DNA of 64,000 nucleotides from Alphaproteobacteria bacterium (GCA_030427145.1 JAUHWT010000012.1:62001-126000), one strand, 5' to 3'. Positions 47,658 through 57,057 are shown, numbered from the stretch's first letter. The notes: a model not told the origin generated them from the sequence alone. A program made the numbers and translations.

Positions 47658-48941
47658 TTAGCTGTTCATCGAATCAAAGAAGTCGCTGTTCGTTTTCGTC
47701 TGCTTGAGTTTACCAAGCAGGAACTCAATCGCGTCAGTCGTTCCCATCGGATTGAGAATTCTGCGCAGAACAAACATCTTCGTAAGATTGGCCTTGTCGA
47801 CCAGAAGATCTTCTTTTCGTGTGCCGGATTTCAGGATGTCGATTGCCGGGAACACCCGCTTGTCAGCAATCTTACGATCGAGCACGACTTCCGAGTTACC
47901 GGTACCTTTGAACTCCTCAAAGATGACCTCATCCATGCGGCTACCTGTATCAATCAGGGCCGTCGCAATAATAGTCAGAGACCCACCTTCCTCTATGTTA
48001 CGGGCGGCACCAAAGAAACGCTTCGGCCTCTGCAATGCGTTCGCGTCTACGCCACCGGTGAGCACTTTACCAGAGGACGGTACGACCGTGTTAAATGCGC
48101 GACCGAGACGGGTAATCGAGTCGAGAAGGATAACAACGTCCCTTTTGTGCTCAACGAGACGCTTGGCTTTCTCAATAACCATTTCCGCAACAGCCACGTG
48201 ACGCGATGCCGGCTCGTCAAATGTCGAGGCAACAACCTCACCATTCACGGATCTCTGCATGTCCGTGACCTCTTCCGGTCTTTCGTCAACCAGAAGAACA
48301 ATCAAGAAACATTCAGGATGGTTCTTGGCAATTGAAGTTGCGATGTTCTGCAGAATAACGGTCTTACCACTACGGGGCGGCGCCACAATCAAGCCGCGCT
48401 GACCCTTACCGATGGGAGCCACGAGATCGATAACACGTGCCGTCTTGTCCTTGATCGTCGGATCATCAACCTCCAGATTGATCCGCTCGTCAGGGTATAG
48501 TGGTGTCAGGTTGTCGAAATGAACTTTGTGTTGAGCGTGTTCCGGATCCTCAAAGTTGATTTTCGATACTTTGATCAGGCCGAAATAGCGTTCGTTGTCC
48601 TTCGGCGCGCGGATCACCCCTTCAACTGTATCGCCAGTGCGGAGATTAAATTTCCGAATCTGCGACGGGCTTACATATATATCGTCGGGTCCAGCCAGAT
48701 AGTTGGCTTCAGGGGACCTGAGATAACCAAACCCATCCTGTAGGACTTCCAGAACGCCATCCCCGGATATCTCGACACCTTCCTCCGCCATATCCTTGAG
48801 AATGGCGAACATCATGTCGCCCTTACGCATGCTCGATGCGTTTTCGATCTCCAGCTCTTCAGCCAGTTTCAATAGATCAGCCGGGGTTTTAGCCTTCAGA
48901 TCAGCCAAGGAAAGCTGTTCGAAATCGGTCGAAAGATCCAT
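47658..48941 (-). CDS. rho: Transcription termination factor Rho
   Basis: Hexameric RNA helicase that ends transcription of untranslated RNA. 427 residues: N-terminal helical part ([20 protein letters not shown]), RNA-binding cold-shock-like domain ([20 protein letters not shown]), P-loop [15 protein letters not shown], Walker [17 protein letters not shown] and [20 protein letters not shown]. 18 bp upstream of mnmE, so co-transcribed leftward. GC content is normal again compared with mnmE. Confidence 0.98.
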   Translation of the reverse strand: MDLSTDFEQLSLADLKAKTPADLLKLAEELEIENASSMRKGDMMFAILKDMAEEGVEISGDGVLEVLQDGFGYLRSPEANYLAGPDDIYVSPSQIRKFNLRTGDTVEGVIRAPKDNERYFGLIKVSKINFEDPEHAQHKVHFDNLTPLYPDERINLEVDDPTIKDKTARVIDLVAPIGKGQRGLIVAPPRSGKTVILQNIATSIAKNHPECFLIVLLVDERPEEVTDMQRSVNGEVVASTFDEPASRHVAVAEMVIEKAKRLVEHKRDVVILLDSITRLGRAFNTVVPSSGKVLTGGVDANALQRPKRFFGAARNIEEGGSLTIIATALIDTGSRMDEVIFEEFKGTGNSEVVLDRKIADKRVFPAIDILKSGTRKEDLLVDKANLTKMFVLRRILNPMGTTDAIEFLLGKLKQTKTNSDFFDSMNS

Positions 48942-49020
48942 TTAGGTACTCGAATAGGGAAGGGGATGTGCCAAATTGGCCGGTGAGGTTGCGCGCTCAT
49001 GCCACAGGGTGAGGTAAAAG

Positions 49021-49473
49021 TCAAATAGGACGTGCGACAGCCATTACAACTATCACCACCAAAGCCAATGCGGGGATTTCATTCATAATTCGAAAGTATC
49101 GGCTCGTACGCGTGTTCAGGTCGTCGGAAAAATTCTTTCGGACCTTACTGCACCAGTGATGATACCAGGTCAGAAAGAAAACCGCAGCCAGTTTTGGATA
49201 AATCCAGAGCCCGCCGGTCCAGTCCACAATACCAGGGGTGGCTATCAGGCAGAGACCAAAAAACCATGATGCTATCATGGGACCCCGCATGAACAGGTCC
49301 AGGCGACGTTCCATAATCTTGAACGTTTCCGATACCTCAGTTCCGGGAGCTCCTCTCTCCGCATGATAAACGAATAACCTGGGGAGATAGAACAGTCCGG
49401 CCATCCAAGTGATCACACTGAACACGTGCAAAACCTTGGTCCACGGATACAGGTACACCAAAAACTCGATCAT
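49021..49473 (-). CDS. hemJ: Protoporphyrinogen oxidase HemJ
   Basis: Membrane haem-biosynthesis enzyme (UPF0093) that oxidises protoporphyrinogen IX, used by alphaproteobacteria lacking HemG/HemY. 150 residues with four hydrophobic helices and the conserved LHVFSVITWMAGLFYLPRLF, VYHAER and TWYHHWCSKVRKNF, which hold the key histidines and arginines. ATG at 49473 is preferred because GGAG lies eight bases upstream; an in-frame GTG at 49485 would add four residues. First gene left of the oriC candidate. Confidence 0.93.
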   Translation of the reverse strand: MIEFLVYLYPWTKVLHVFSVITWMAGLFYLPRLFVYHAERGAPGTEVSETFKIMERRLDLFMRGPMIASWFFGLCLIATPGIVDWTGGLWIYPKLAAVFFLTWYHHWCSKVRKNFSDDLNTRTSRYFRIMNEIPALALVVIVVMAVARPI

Positions 49474-50065
49474 AGATTTCTCCACAGGATGTCTGTGCTT
49501 GCTAACACGGTTTTTCCAAGGCTCAAGACCAGCTTTCCATTCTTAAAATAGAGATATTTTTTGAATTTTGTGGTGGAAGATAGATCCCCTGAAACACGGG
49601 GATTAAATTTTCAATCGAATTTCCCACATAGTTTTCCACAGCCTCGGGAGTTTGTGAATCTCCGATTATCCTTATGACGTTAGCAAAATATTCATAAAAT
49701 AATCAAGCGAAAACAATGACTTAGAAAATCAAGCTGTGCTCGCCAACAGGTTTATCCCCAGGTGTAAACGTTGCTTTTTACGTGGCAAAAAAAAGTTATC
49801 CCACTTGCCCGTGAAAAACCCAGGTTGGGCAAATTCGCTGTTTATGAATTTACGGTTAATGTTGGCGGAATTTGCGGCCGCCTGGTTCAGGGTGGTTTCC
49901 CACAAAATCCTGGCGCAACTGTCCACAGATTTATCCGCAAGATTTTGGCGTTGATTTTTGGAAGAACCACCTGATCGAGAGGCGAATCCGTCTGGCGGTC
50001 GGGTCTTGCCATTCCGTAGCGCCCTGGTAATGAGGCGCCTACGTAAATTTTGCCTCGAGAGGACC
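49474..50065. other. oriC: Candidate chromosomal replication origin (oriC), 592 bp, gene-free
   Basis: No coding sequence, AT-rich from about 49531 to 49735, and flanked by hemJ-rho (leftward) and maf-aroE-coaE-dnaQ (rightward). DnaA-box-like nonamers each one base from TTATCCACA occur at 49478-49486 (TTCTCCACA), 49632-49640 (TTTTCCACA), 49752-49760 (TTATCCCCA) and 49931-49939 (TTATCCGCA). Weaker ones are at 49620, 49896 and 49919. Two GANTC methylation sites are at 49656 and 49984. parS sites are 3-5 kb away. All these fit oriC; none is proof. Confidence 0.72.
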
Positions 50066-50665
50066 ATGTCTGAACCACTGATTCTTGCCTCCGGATCCGC
50101 TATTCGTGTCCAGCTCCTGCGGGATGCGGGTGTCGTAGTTGAGACAAAACCGGTGGATATTGATGAAGGCGCTATCACGGCCGCGATGCTTGCGGAGGAC
50201 GCAAGCGGGCAAGACATTGCCGATACGCTGGCTGAGTTGAAGGCTCAAAAGGTCGCAATGAAGTTGAAAGGCGGTCTCGTTCTTGGTGCGGATCAGGTCC
50301 TGATCCAAGGAAGGGAACTTTTTGGTAAACCCGCGTCAATGGAAGTGGCGGGAGATCACCTCAGAAAACTACGTGGAAAAACACATCAGCTTTTGTCCGC
50401 GGCCGTGATTTTTGAGGATGGTGCGCCGGTCTGGCGTCATGTTGGAAGAGCACAGATGATCATGCGGCCGTTTTCTGACGAGTTTCTGGAGAACTATCTC
50501 GCTGAGCAGGGGGAAAAAATACTCGCGTCCGTTGGCTGTTACATGTTGGAAGCTGGCGGAGCGCAGTTGTTCAGCCGTATCCAGGGGGACTACTTTTCGG
50601 TTTTGGGTTTGCCGCTTCTGGAAGTACTTGGATTTTTGCGCACGAGGGGAATTTGTATAGAATGA
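50066..50665 (+). CDS. maf: Maf family nucleotide pyrophosphatase
   Basis: Nucleoside-triphosphate pyrophosphatase of the Maf/HAM1 fold, acting on modified or canonical pyrimidine or guanine nucleotides. 199 residues. The N-terminal motif reads LASGSAIRVQLLRDAG rather than the usual S-SPRR, a variant I associate with the Maf copy beside aroE in alphaproteobacteria. GLVLGADQVL and ILASVGCYMLEAGGAQLFSR are conserved catalytic parts. ATG 50066 follows GAGAGGA. Its stop overlaps aroE (ATGA). Confidence 0.92.
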   Translation: MSEPLILASGSAIRVQLLRDAGVVVETKPVDIDEGAITAAMLAEDASGQDIADTLAELKAQKVAMKLKGGLVLGADQVLIQGRELFGKPASMEVAGDHLRKLRGKTHQLLSAAVIFEDGAPVWRHVGRAQMIMRPFSDEFLENYLAEQGEKILASVGCYMLEAGGAQLFSRIQGDYFSVLGLPLLEVLGFLRTRGICIE

Positions 50666-51498
50666 GCGGAAATCCAATTCTGGCCGGTGTTATTGGGTTT
50701 CCAATACAACACTCAAAGAGCCCGTTCCTGCATGGCTATTGGCTAAAACGTTTTAGAATCCGCGGTCATTATGTACCGTTTGCGATTTCTCCTGAAAATT
50801 TGGAGCGTGGATTGGCCGCGTTGAATCAGCTTGGGTTCTCGGGAGTGAACGTCACGATTCCCCACAAATCCGCAGTGCTTGAGCTTGCTACATCCGTATC
50901 TGATCTTGCTGCCCGGATAGGCGCAGCAAACACCCTGACTTTCGACGGGCGTGGAGGCTTTCACGCGGATAATACAGACTGCTACGGTTTCCTGAAAAAT
51001 GTCTGTGACGCGGCTCCCGAATGGTCTGCGGAGGAGCGACCAGCATTGGTGGTGGGGGCCGGCGGTGCATCGCGTGCTATTGTCGCCGGTCTTGTCACCG
51101 AAGGGTGCACGGAAATCCGAGTAGCGAACCGAACGCGCAGCCGGGCCGAAGATTTGCGACGGCATTTTGGAGACTCCGTGGTTGTGGTTGACTGGCAGGA
51201 CCTTTCATCAGCAACTGAAAACACCGGTTTGATCATCAATACGACCTCGCTTGGGATGAACGGCGGCCCTGAACTAACCATCGATCTTGTGAAGGCACCC
51301 TCGGATGTTGTCGTGACCGACATCGTATATACACCACTCAATACTCCGTTCCTTAGATTGGCGCGCAGCCGTGGATTGAAGACCGTTGACGGGCTGGGCA
51401 TGCTGCTTCATCAGGCCGTGCCGGGTTTTGAACGGTGGTTTGGAAAAACGCCGACAGTTGACGAGGAGTTGCGTCAAATTATCCTCGATTTGTCATGA
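50662..51498 (+). CDS. aroE: Shikimate dehydrogenase AroE
   Basis: NADPH-dependent reduction of 3-dehydroshikimate in aromatic amino acid synthesis. 278 residues: N-terminal substrate domain (AGVIGFPIQHSKSPFLHGYW, NVTIPHKSAVL with the catalytic lysine, ADNTDCYGF with the aspartate), then the Rossmann domain (LVVGAGGASRAIVAGLV, RVANRTRSRAE). ATG 50662 overlaps the maf stop; its own stop overlaps coaE by four bases. Confidence 0.96.
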   Translation: MSGNPILAGVIGFPIQHSKSPFLHGYWLKRFRIRGHYVPFAISPENLERGLAALNQLGFSGVNVTIPHKSAVLELATSVSDLAARIGAANTLTFDGRGGFHADNTDCYGFLKNVCDAAPEWSAEERPALVVGAGGASRAIVAGLVTEGCTEIRVANRTRSRAEDLRRHFGDSVVVVDWQDLSSATENTGLIINTTSLGMNGGPELTIDLVKAPSDVVVTDIVYTPLNTPFLRLARSRGLKTVDGLGMLLHQAVPGFERWFGKTPTVDEELRQIILDLS

Positions 51499-52100
51499 AT
51501 GAACCTTTCCTATTAGGCCTGACCGGGTCAATTGGGATGGGTAAGTCGACAACGGCAAAAATGTTTGCCGAGTGCGGTGTGCCCGTATGGGATGCAGACG
51601 CGGTGGTTCATTTTCTGTACAACCGCGGCGGCACTGGTGTCTCCGAGATAGCCAAAATTGTTCCGGAGGCCGTTGAAGATGGTCATGTCATCCGGGAACG
51701 ATTGCGGGCTGCGGTTACCGGAAAACCGGATCTCGTTGAACGGATTGAAAAGGTTATTCACCCGCTGGTTGCAGAGAACCGGCGCGGTTTCATTGAGACC
51801 CACAAACGTGAGCCGATGCTCCTGTTTGACATTCCGCTGCTTTTCGAGACGAACGCGCAGCAGTGGCTGGATGGTGTTGTGGTTGTGACTGCTCCAATTT
51901 CTGTTCAAAAAGAAAGAGTATTGAGCCGTCCCGGGATGAATGAAACGCTGTTCAATAATATCCTGGGCCGGCAAACACCTGATGAGATCAAAAAAAAGCA
52001 GGCTGACTACATAGTCGAAACCCACCGGGGTATGCAGTTTGCCCGCGAGCGAGTGAAAAGCATCGTAAATGAGATTAGGGGAGCACACGGGAATGCGTGA
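51495..52100 (+). CDS. coaE: Dephospho-CoA kinase CoaE
   Basis: Last step of coenzyme A synthesis, phosphorylating dephospho-CoA. 201 residues with P-loop LGLTGSIGMGKSTTAKMF, VWDADAVVHFLY, and the LLFDIPLLFET lid stretch. Overlaps aroE (ATGA) and dnaQ by eight bases, so maf-aroE-coaE-dnaQ is one coupled operon running away from the oriC candidate. Confidence 0.96.
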   Translation: MNEPFLLGLTGSIGMGKSTTAKMFAECGVPVWDADAVVHFLYNRGGTGVSEIAKIVPEAVEDGHVIRERLRAAVTGKPDLVERIEKVIHPLVAENRRGFIETHKREPMLLFDIPLLFETNAQQWLDGVVVVTAPISVQKERVLSRPGMNETLFNNILGRQTPDEIKKKQADYIVETHRGMQFARERVKSIVNEIRGAHGNA

Positions 52101-52794
52101 AATCGTGCTCGATACGGAGACAACTGGGCTGGATCCGTTTTCAGGTGACCGAATTGTAGAAATCGGCGGTGTGGAACTGCTCAACCACGTTCCCACAGGA
52201 CGAACGTACCATCAGTACATAAATCCGGAACGCGACATGCCTGAAGAGGCATACAGGGTTCATGGCCTGAGTGCGGAGTTCCTGTCAGACAAGCCTGTTT
52301 TCTCAGAGATTGCCGATGAGTTTGTGACATTTATCGGTGACTCCAAAATGGTCATCCACAACGCCGCATTCGACGTCAAATTCATCAATGCCGAGCTTGG
52401 TTGGGTCAACCGGGGCTCATTTCCGTGGTCACAGGCTGTGGATACTCTTGAAATCGCGCGCCGACGGTTTCCAGGTGCGCAAAACAGTCTTGATGCGCTC
52501 TGCCGACGTTTTGGTGTCGACAACTCAAACCGTCAGAAACACGGAGCATTGCTGGACTCGGAACTGTTGGCGGAGGTTTATCTTTCGCTCAAAGGCGGCC
52601 GCCAGCACTCAATGTCTCTGAATGTCGCGTCAAACGAGGATGACAGTCCAGTACAGACTGCCCGGAATGCCAGGCCGCGTCCGGTTCCCCTTCCGGCGAG
52701 GCTTACAGAGGAGGAAACCGAAAGCCACAAGGCTTTCGTGGCGGAACTCGGTGATAATTCTTTGTGGAGCCGCTATCTTTCAGACGTCCACTGA
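52093..52794 (+). CDS. dnaQ: DNA polymerase III epsilon subunit (3'-5' proofreading exonuclease)
   Basis: Proofreading subunit of the replicative polymerase. 233 residues: Exo I REIVLDTETTGLD, Exo II VIHNAAFDVKFINAEL and Exo III KHGALLDSELLAEVYL (DEDDh type, with H). A C-terminal tail binds the alpha subunit. ATG 52093 gives the standard N-terminus. Last gene of the operon, with a hairpin after its stop. Confidence 0.96.
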   Translation: MREIVLDTETTGLDPFSGDRIVEIGGVELLNHVPTGRTYHQYINPERDMPEEAYRVHGLSAEFLSDKPVFSEIADEFVTFIGDSKMVIHNAAFDVKFINAELGWVNRGSFPWSQAVDTLEIARRRFPGAQNSLDALCRRFGVDNSNRQKHGALLDSELLAEVYLSLKGGRQHSMSLNVASNEDDSPVQTARNARPRPVPLPARLTEEETESHKAFVAELGDNSLWSRYLSDVH

Positions 52795-52802
52795 GAGACT
52801 GC

Positions 52803-52833
52803 CAGTCCCGCACGATGTTGCCGCTCGGGACTG
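52803..52833. terminator. Hairpin between the convergent dnaQ and secB genes
   Basis: CAGTCCCG at 52803-52810 pairs perfectly with CGGGACTG at 52826-52833 over 15 bases, eight bases past the dnaQ stop. Without T runs, but symmetric, so it could serve both genes. Confidence 0.5.
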
Positions 52834-52845
52834 ACGTAGTGGTAA

Positions 52846-53358
52846 TCAGGCAGTGCCAGCGGGCTGAGCTTCCTGTGCTTTTTTCGCCGCTTCCGCCTGA
52901 CGGGCGATGTTGTTGCGATAAAGCGCAAGAAAATCGATAGGCTCAAGATTCAGAGGCGGATAGCCACCGTCATGTGTAATGTCTGCAATGATCCGGCGCA
53001 GGTACGGGAAGAGTTGGCGCGGGCATTCGATCATCAGGAACGGATGCAGCTGTTCATCGGGCACGTTTTCCACGTGGAACAGACCGGCATATTCAAGTTC
53101 CAGGATGAACACCGGATTATCAGCTACGCTGGATGTTGCGTTGATTTTGATTGCAACCTCATAGCGGTCTTCCGGACGCTTTTTCGCATCCAGATTGACC
53201 TGAACCTTGATGTCGGGCTTGCCCTCGGCCGGGATGCCTTTCTGGACAGCAATATTCTCAAAAGACATGTCCCGGATGAACTGGGTAACAATCTGCAGGC
53301 GCGGGGCCTGGGGTACGGAAGCTGCTTCCGGTGCGGCGCCGTTGGATTCTTCTGCCAT
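52846..53358 (-). CDS. secB: Protein-export chaperone SecB
   Basis: Tetrameric cytosolic chaperone that keeps preproteins unfolded and brings them to SecA. 170 residues with the family core LQIVTQFIRDMSFENIAVQK, YAGLFHVENVPDEQLHPFLM and the DITHDGGYPPLNLEPIDFLA stretch that contacts SecA. The Ala/Pro-rich tail is variable. It lies beside dnaQ and fxsA in the usual order. Complete. Confidence 0.97.
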   Translation of the reverse strand: MAEESNGAAPEAASVPQAPRLQIVTQFIRDMSFENIAVQKGIPAEGKPDIKVQVNLDAKKRPEDRYEVAIKINATSSVADNPVFILELEYAGLFHVENVPDEQLHPFLMIECPRQLFPYLRRIIADITHDGGYPPLNLEPIDFLALYRNNIARQAEAAKKAQEAQPAGTA

Positions 53359-53442
53359 TGATATGGTTTCCTCTTACGAAACTGGGTTTTGCCGGGGGTC
53401 TACCACGCCTGAAGCCGGCCGACAACGCGGCAGGTAGCAGCG

Positions 53443-53937
53443 TCAGCTGTTACGTTTGGTCCAGCCGGAATTGCCGGGTTCCGAGGGCTCGTCGCCATCA
53501 AGAACCTCGTAATCAGTCTCAATGGTGCTGTTGTTGCCGGGGTTTCGCCGGGTTCGCGTGGTTCGCGATGTGCCGAATGAGACCGCATGAAGCGCGATAT
53601 GCGACGCACCCCAGGCTATAACCTTTGTCCGAACGGCTGGTATCAAAAGCAGGAAACCAGTCGCATCAGTGAAGAAGCCAGGCGTCAAAAGCAGAATGCC
53701 TGACACAAGTATCAATGCACCATGCGCAATCGGTCCCACGGGATCCTGACCGGATTCGAGGGATCTTTGCAGTTTCGTAAGTGCCTGCATCCCCTGAATG
53801 CGCATCAAAGTGGTTCCGATGATGGCTGTCAGGATCACAATCAGGAGTGTTGGCCACAGCCCGATTGCCCCGCCGACCTGTATAAACAAGGCGATTTCGA
53901 GGATCGGCACCCCAATGAATAAAAGTAACAGCCACAT
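53443..53937 (-). CDS. fxsA: FxsA family membrane protein
   Basis: Small inner-membrane protein, 164 residues with about three to four hydrophobic segments in the first 110 residues (LLLFIGVPILEIALFIQVGG, LLIVILTAIIGTTLM, GILLLTPGFFTDATGFLLLI), the FxsA pattern, then a soluble tail rich in Arg/Thr/Ser. FxsA overproduction relieves F-plasmid exclusion of phage T7 in E. coli; the normal role is unknown. Divergent from the Tim44-like gene over 122 bp. Confidence 0.92.
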   Translation of the reverse strand: MWLLLLFIGVPILEIALFIQVGGAIGLWPTLLIVILTAIIGTTLMRIQGMQALTKLQRSLESGQDPVGPIAHGALILVSGILLLTPGFFTDATGFLLLIPAVRTKVIAWGASHIALHAVSFGTSRTTRTRRNPGNNSTIETDYEVLDGDEPSEPGNSGWTKRNS

Positions 53938-54059
53938 ATACGGCTAAACTCCCTGTCAGCGACACCCTGCTCCGATGGACTTGGCGGTGCATAGTGCTTA
54001 CATAAGGGCGGAACGTCAAAAACGCCATCGCCGGGCGTGAATTTGTGAAAGGTTGCTCG

Positions 54060-54722
54060 ATGGGGTCCCAGTTGGTCCAAATCATAATACTCGCAGGGAT
54101 CGCACTGTTTTTGATCCTCCGCCTGAAGAATGTTTTGGGAACACGGGAGGGTTTCGAGAAACCTCGGGAGATCAAAAGTCAGCACGACGGTACCGCCAAC
54201 CGGAACTTCGAAGTGATCGAGGGCGGTACGGTCGATCACGACATTGCTGACTTCGTTGATGTCGAGAGCGATACCGGCAAAGCGCTGGTCGAAATGAAAA
54301 AGGCTGACCCGGAATTCAGTGTTGCCGAGTTTTCCCACGGAGCTCGCGCCGCATATGAGGCCATCGTTGTTGCCTACGAGGAAGGTGACACAGATACCCT
54401 CCGTGACCTGTTGTCGCCCGACGTCTATCAGCATTTTGAGGCGGCGATCGATGAGCGTGCGAACAGGGGTTACAGTGTTGACGCCACGTTCGTTGGTATC
54501 CGTGAGGTCCGTATCACTGATGCCCTGTACGACAAAACAACCAACGAGGCTGACATAACCGTACGGTTTGTTGGCGAGTTGACTTCCGTGGTCAAGGACG
54601 CGGACGGTGAGATCGTTGAGGGATCGCCGGATGAGGTCAAGCAGCAGAAAGATGTCTGGACGTTTACCCGTGACATGACATCGGAAAATCCGAACTGGCT
54701 GCTGTCTGGCACCGGTGGATGA
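54060..54722 (+). CDS. Tim44-domain membrane-anchored protein (TimA-like)
   Basis: 220 residues: one N-terminal membrane helix (LVQIIILAGIALFLILRLKN), an acidic linker, and the Tim44 C-terminal-like domain (about 85-218; FSHGARAAYEAIVVAYEEGD, TLRDLLSPDVYQHFEAAIDE and WTFTRDMTSENPNWLLSGT). Bacterial members are inner-membrane proteins thought to bind lipids or take part in protein export or envelope functions; the mitochondrial relative anchors Hsp70 to the import channel. ATG 54060 has GAAAGG nine bases upstream; GTG 54045 is less likely. Confidence 0.9.
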   Translation: MGSQLVQIIILAGIALFLILRLKNVLGTREGFEKPREIKSQHDGTANRNFEVIEGGTVDHDIADFVDVESDTGKALVEMKKADPEFSVAEFSHGARAAYEAIVVAYEEGDTDTLRDLLSPDVYQHFEAAIDERANRGYSVDATFVGIREVRITDALYDKTTNEADITVRFVGELTSVVKDADGEIVEGSPDEVKQQKDVWTFTRDMTSENPNWLLSGTGG

Positions 54723-54743
54723 TAGAGACTTTGGGGGTGGGTC

Positions 54744-55310
54744 GTGGTTCGGCGACGGAGAAGTCTGACGCCGGAAGACAGGGCGTTATGGGATCGGGTC
54801 AAGTCTACGGCCCGACCGTTGAAGCCGGAACCCGTGCGGCAGGAGCCGTTGCCGCACGCACCGGTCGAGACCGTAAGGACTGATCCACAGCCACCCAAAT
54901 TTCATGCCGGCAATTCTCCGCTAAGGCCGGTAGCGCCTCCGTCGCCCAAGCACAAGTTCAATGCATCGCAGCTCCATATGGACAAGCGGCGCTACGAGAA
55001 GATGAAGCGTGGCAAACTCCGTCCGGATGCGAGGGTGGATTTGCACGGTATGACCGCCGAACAGGCTTTTGGTGTCTTAAACGGGTTCATACTATCGGCC
55101 CACGCGAGCGGCCACCGACTGGTTCTTGTGATCACAGGCAAAGGTAAGCCTGCCAGAGACAGCTATGGTGCTTCTCAATATGGGGTTCTACGTCACAACG
55201 TTCCGCACTGGCTAAATTCACCGAGGCTTGCGGGTAAGATCCTTCAGGTTGAATCGGCTCATCAAAGACATGGCGGGGACGGAGCTTTTTACGTTTACCT
55301 GCGGCGCTAG
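54744..55310 (+). CDS. Smr-domain protein
   Basis: 188 residues: a basic, Pro-rich N-terminal region and a C-terminal Smr domain (about 95-188) with ARVDLHGMTAEQAFGVLNGF, LVLVITGKGKPARD and GGDGAFYVYLRR, the family nuclease-like marks. Smr domains are linked to RNA cleavage or ribosome rescue; the bacterial stand-alone role is unclear. GTG start at 54744 behind GGGGGTGG. 21 bp after tim44. In related genomes a lytic transglycosylase gene (mltA) often lies between these two; here it is absent. Confidence 0.9.
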   Translation: MVRRRRSLTPEDRALWDRVKSTARPLKPEPVRQEPLPHAPVETVRTDPQPPKFHAGNSPLRPVAPPSPKHKFNASQLHMDKRRYEKMKRGKLRPDARVDLHGMTAEQAFGVLNGFILSAHASGHRLVLVITGKGKPARDSYGASQYGVLRHNVPHWLNSPRLAGKILQVESAHQRHGGDGAFYVYLRR

Positions 55311-55375
55311 CGGAGCCAAACTCCCAACGAAATTACCGAGTCGACGGTCCCTTGGTAGGACCGCTTGGTGACAGA

Positions 55376-56131
55376 ATGGAACAGCGTGGGGCAACTGTGG
55401 CAGAAGTTTCGAGAAGAATCGCCGTTTGGTCGGGGCCCCGAAACCTTTCCAGTGCGATGATGCGGAGTTTCGGAAACAGATCCGACATGTACGATGTCCG
55501 CGACGAACCCCTGTATGCCGCCTATCTGGCTCTTTCCGGGAAAACACATCCAATGCAGGAAGAAATTCTTGCGGCCCAGCCGAGCGATTGGAAAGAGGTC
55601 ATTGCGGACTGCACCGGTTCTGACCTGCCGGACGGTATGTTCCAGTACCAGAAGCACATGAGCCACCACATGCTGCCGGAAATTCTGCGCGACTGGGTCT
55701 ATGACCTGAACAACGTATTTCTTATCCGAAACCCGCGTCGGGTGGTTGCCAGTTATGCCAACCGGTTTGAAACAGTTTCATTGGACGACCTTGGATTCCG
55801 ACAGCAGGCCGAACTGTTTGATCGAATAGCGGTTCATACAGGAACGAGACCTCCCGTTGTTGATGCGGAGGAAATTCGTGCCAACCCCGAGGACGTGCTC
55901 GGCAGGCTATGCGAGGCAATTGGTATTCCGTTTGAGGCCCGTATGCTGTCCTGGGCGCCTGGGCCACGACCGGGTGATGGGGCCTGGGCGCCACATTGGT
56001 ATGCGTCCCTGCACAAATCGACAGGTTTTGCGCCACCTGACCAGGAACCTGGGCCCATGTCGACGGAAATGGAAGTCTTAGCCGACACGGCGAAGCCCTA
56101 TTACGATCACATGCACAAACATCGGATCTGA
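55376..56131 (+). CDS. Sulfotransferase-family-like protein
   Basis: 251 residues (from ATG 55376). The N-terminal strand and loop RRIAVWSGPRNLSSAMMRSF resembles the 5'-phosphosulfate-binding loop of sulfotransferases (R-x-G/T-S-L-like), with DEPLYAAYL, FLIRNPRRVVASYANRF as the second (3'-phosphate) motif, and a tail rich in aromatic residues. These proteins are often annotated as sulfotransferase-like near aminotransferase genes; function is unknown. A TTG at 55352 is another possible start. The CysQ PAP phosphatase in the same window could serve such an enzyme, but that link is a guess. Confidence 0.75.
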   Translation: MEQRGATVAEVSRRIAVWSGPRNLSSAMMRSFGNRSDMYDVRDEPLYAAYLALSGKTHPMQEEILAAQPSDWKEVIADCTGSDLPDGMFQYQKHMSHHMLPEILRDWVYDLNNVFLIRNPRRVVASYANRFETVSLDDLGFRQQAELFDRIAVHTGTRPPVVDAEEIRANPEDVLGRLCEAIGIPFEARMLSWAPGPRPGDGAWAPHWYASLHKSTGFAPPDQEPGPMSTEMEVLADTAKPYYDHMHKHRI

Positions 56132-56223
56132 CGCGGCTGCGGGGGCAGAAGCCCATTTTCCGCTCTGGAAACCTTCGCTTAACCCAAGCGTATCACATTT
56201 CGCTCCGTGCAGCGGAGTCGGTA

Positions 56224-57057
56224 ATGTCGATTGAAAAACGCAATTTTGGCTTCTCTGAAGAGGCGATGAGGAGCCTTGAGGAATTCGAGAGCCGGCAACC
56301 GCCTCCAGAAGCCCAACTTGAACGACCGGATGTCAATTATGCCCGGCCCTTTCTTCCCAACAGGAATGTGCCTGCTTCGGGAAGGCCTCATTACTGGGGC
56401 CACAGGGAGCGTTTGCGGCAGAGATTTCTGTCCGGCGGCCATAAGTCGATGCCGGAATATGAGCTGTTGGAACTGATTCTCTTCAATGCGATTCCACGGA
56501 TTGACGTGAAACCTCTCGCCAAGCAGTTGCTGGAGGTGTTCGGCGATCTGAACGGTGTTATCGCAGCGTCGGAGCATCGTTTGCTGAAAGTTCCGGGAAC
56601 TACGCAGAAGGTCTATATTCAGCTTAAACTTGCCGAAGCCGTATCCCATCGGATGGCGCAGGCCAAAGTCATGCAAAGGTCGGCGCTCCATTCCTGGGAT
56701 GACCTGATGACTTACTGCAAAACCACGATGGCTTACCGGGAAACAGAGCAGTTTCGGATACTTTTTCTCGATCCTAAAAATACGGTCATTGCTGATGAGG
56801 AACAGGCACGCGGTACCGTGAACCACGTTCCGGTATATCCGCGCGAGGTTGCCAAGCGTTGCCTTGAAATCAATGCAAGCGCGCTAATCCTCGTTCACAA
56901 TCACCCATCCGGGGACCCAACACCGAGCCGCGCGGACATAGACATGACCGAACAGATCGCGCAGGCCTGTGAGGCAATCGGCGTTCGCGTCCACGATCAT
57001 GTCATTATCGGGAAGGAAGAAGACGCGTCCTTCCGCTCGCTGGGCCTATTGAACTAA
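56224..57057 (+). CDS. radC: RadC / JAB-MPN domain protein
   Basis: 277 residues with an N-terminal helix-hairpin-helix part ([37 protein letters not shown]) and a C-terminal JAMM metalloprotease-fold domain with [20 protein letters not shown] near residues 222-241 (HxH and D metal ligands). Despite its name, radC has no established DNA repair role. The N-terminal 55 residues are lengthened compared with E. coli RadC (224), as often in this group. Its stop overlaps the gcdH stop head-on. Confidence 0.92.
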   Translation: MSIEKRNFGFSEEAMRSLEEFESRQPPPEAQLERPDVNYARPFLPNRNVPASGRPHYWGHRERLRQRFLSGGHKSMPEYELLELILFNAIPRIDVKPLAKQLLEVFGDLNGVIAASEHRLLKVPGTTQKVYIQLKLAEAVSHRMAQAKVMQRSALHSWDDLMTYCKTTMAYRETEQFRILFLDPKNTVIADEEQARGTVNHVPVYPREVAKRCLEINASALILVHNHPSGDPTPSRADIDMTEQIAQACEAIGVRVHDHVIIGKEEDASFRSLGLLN

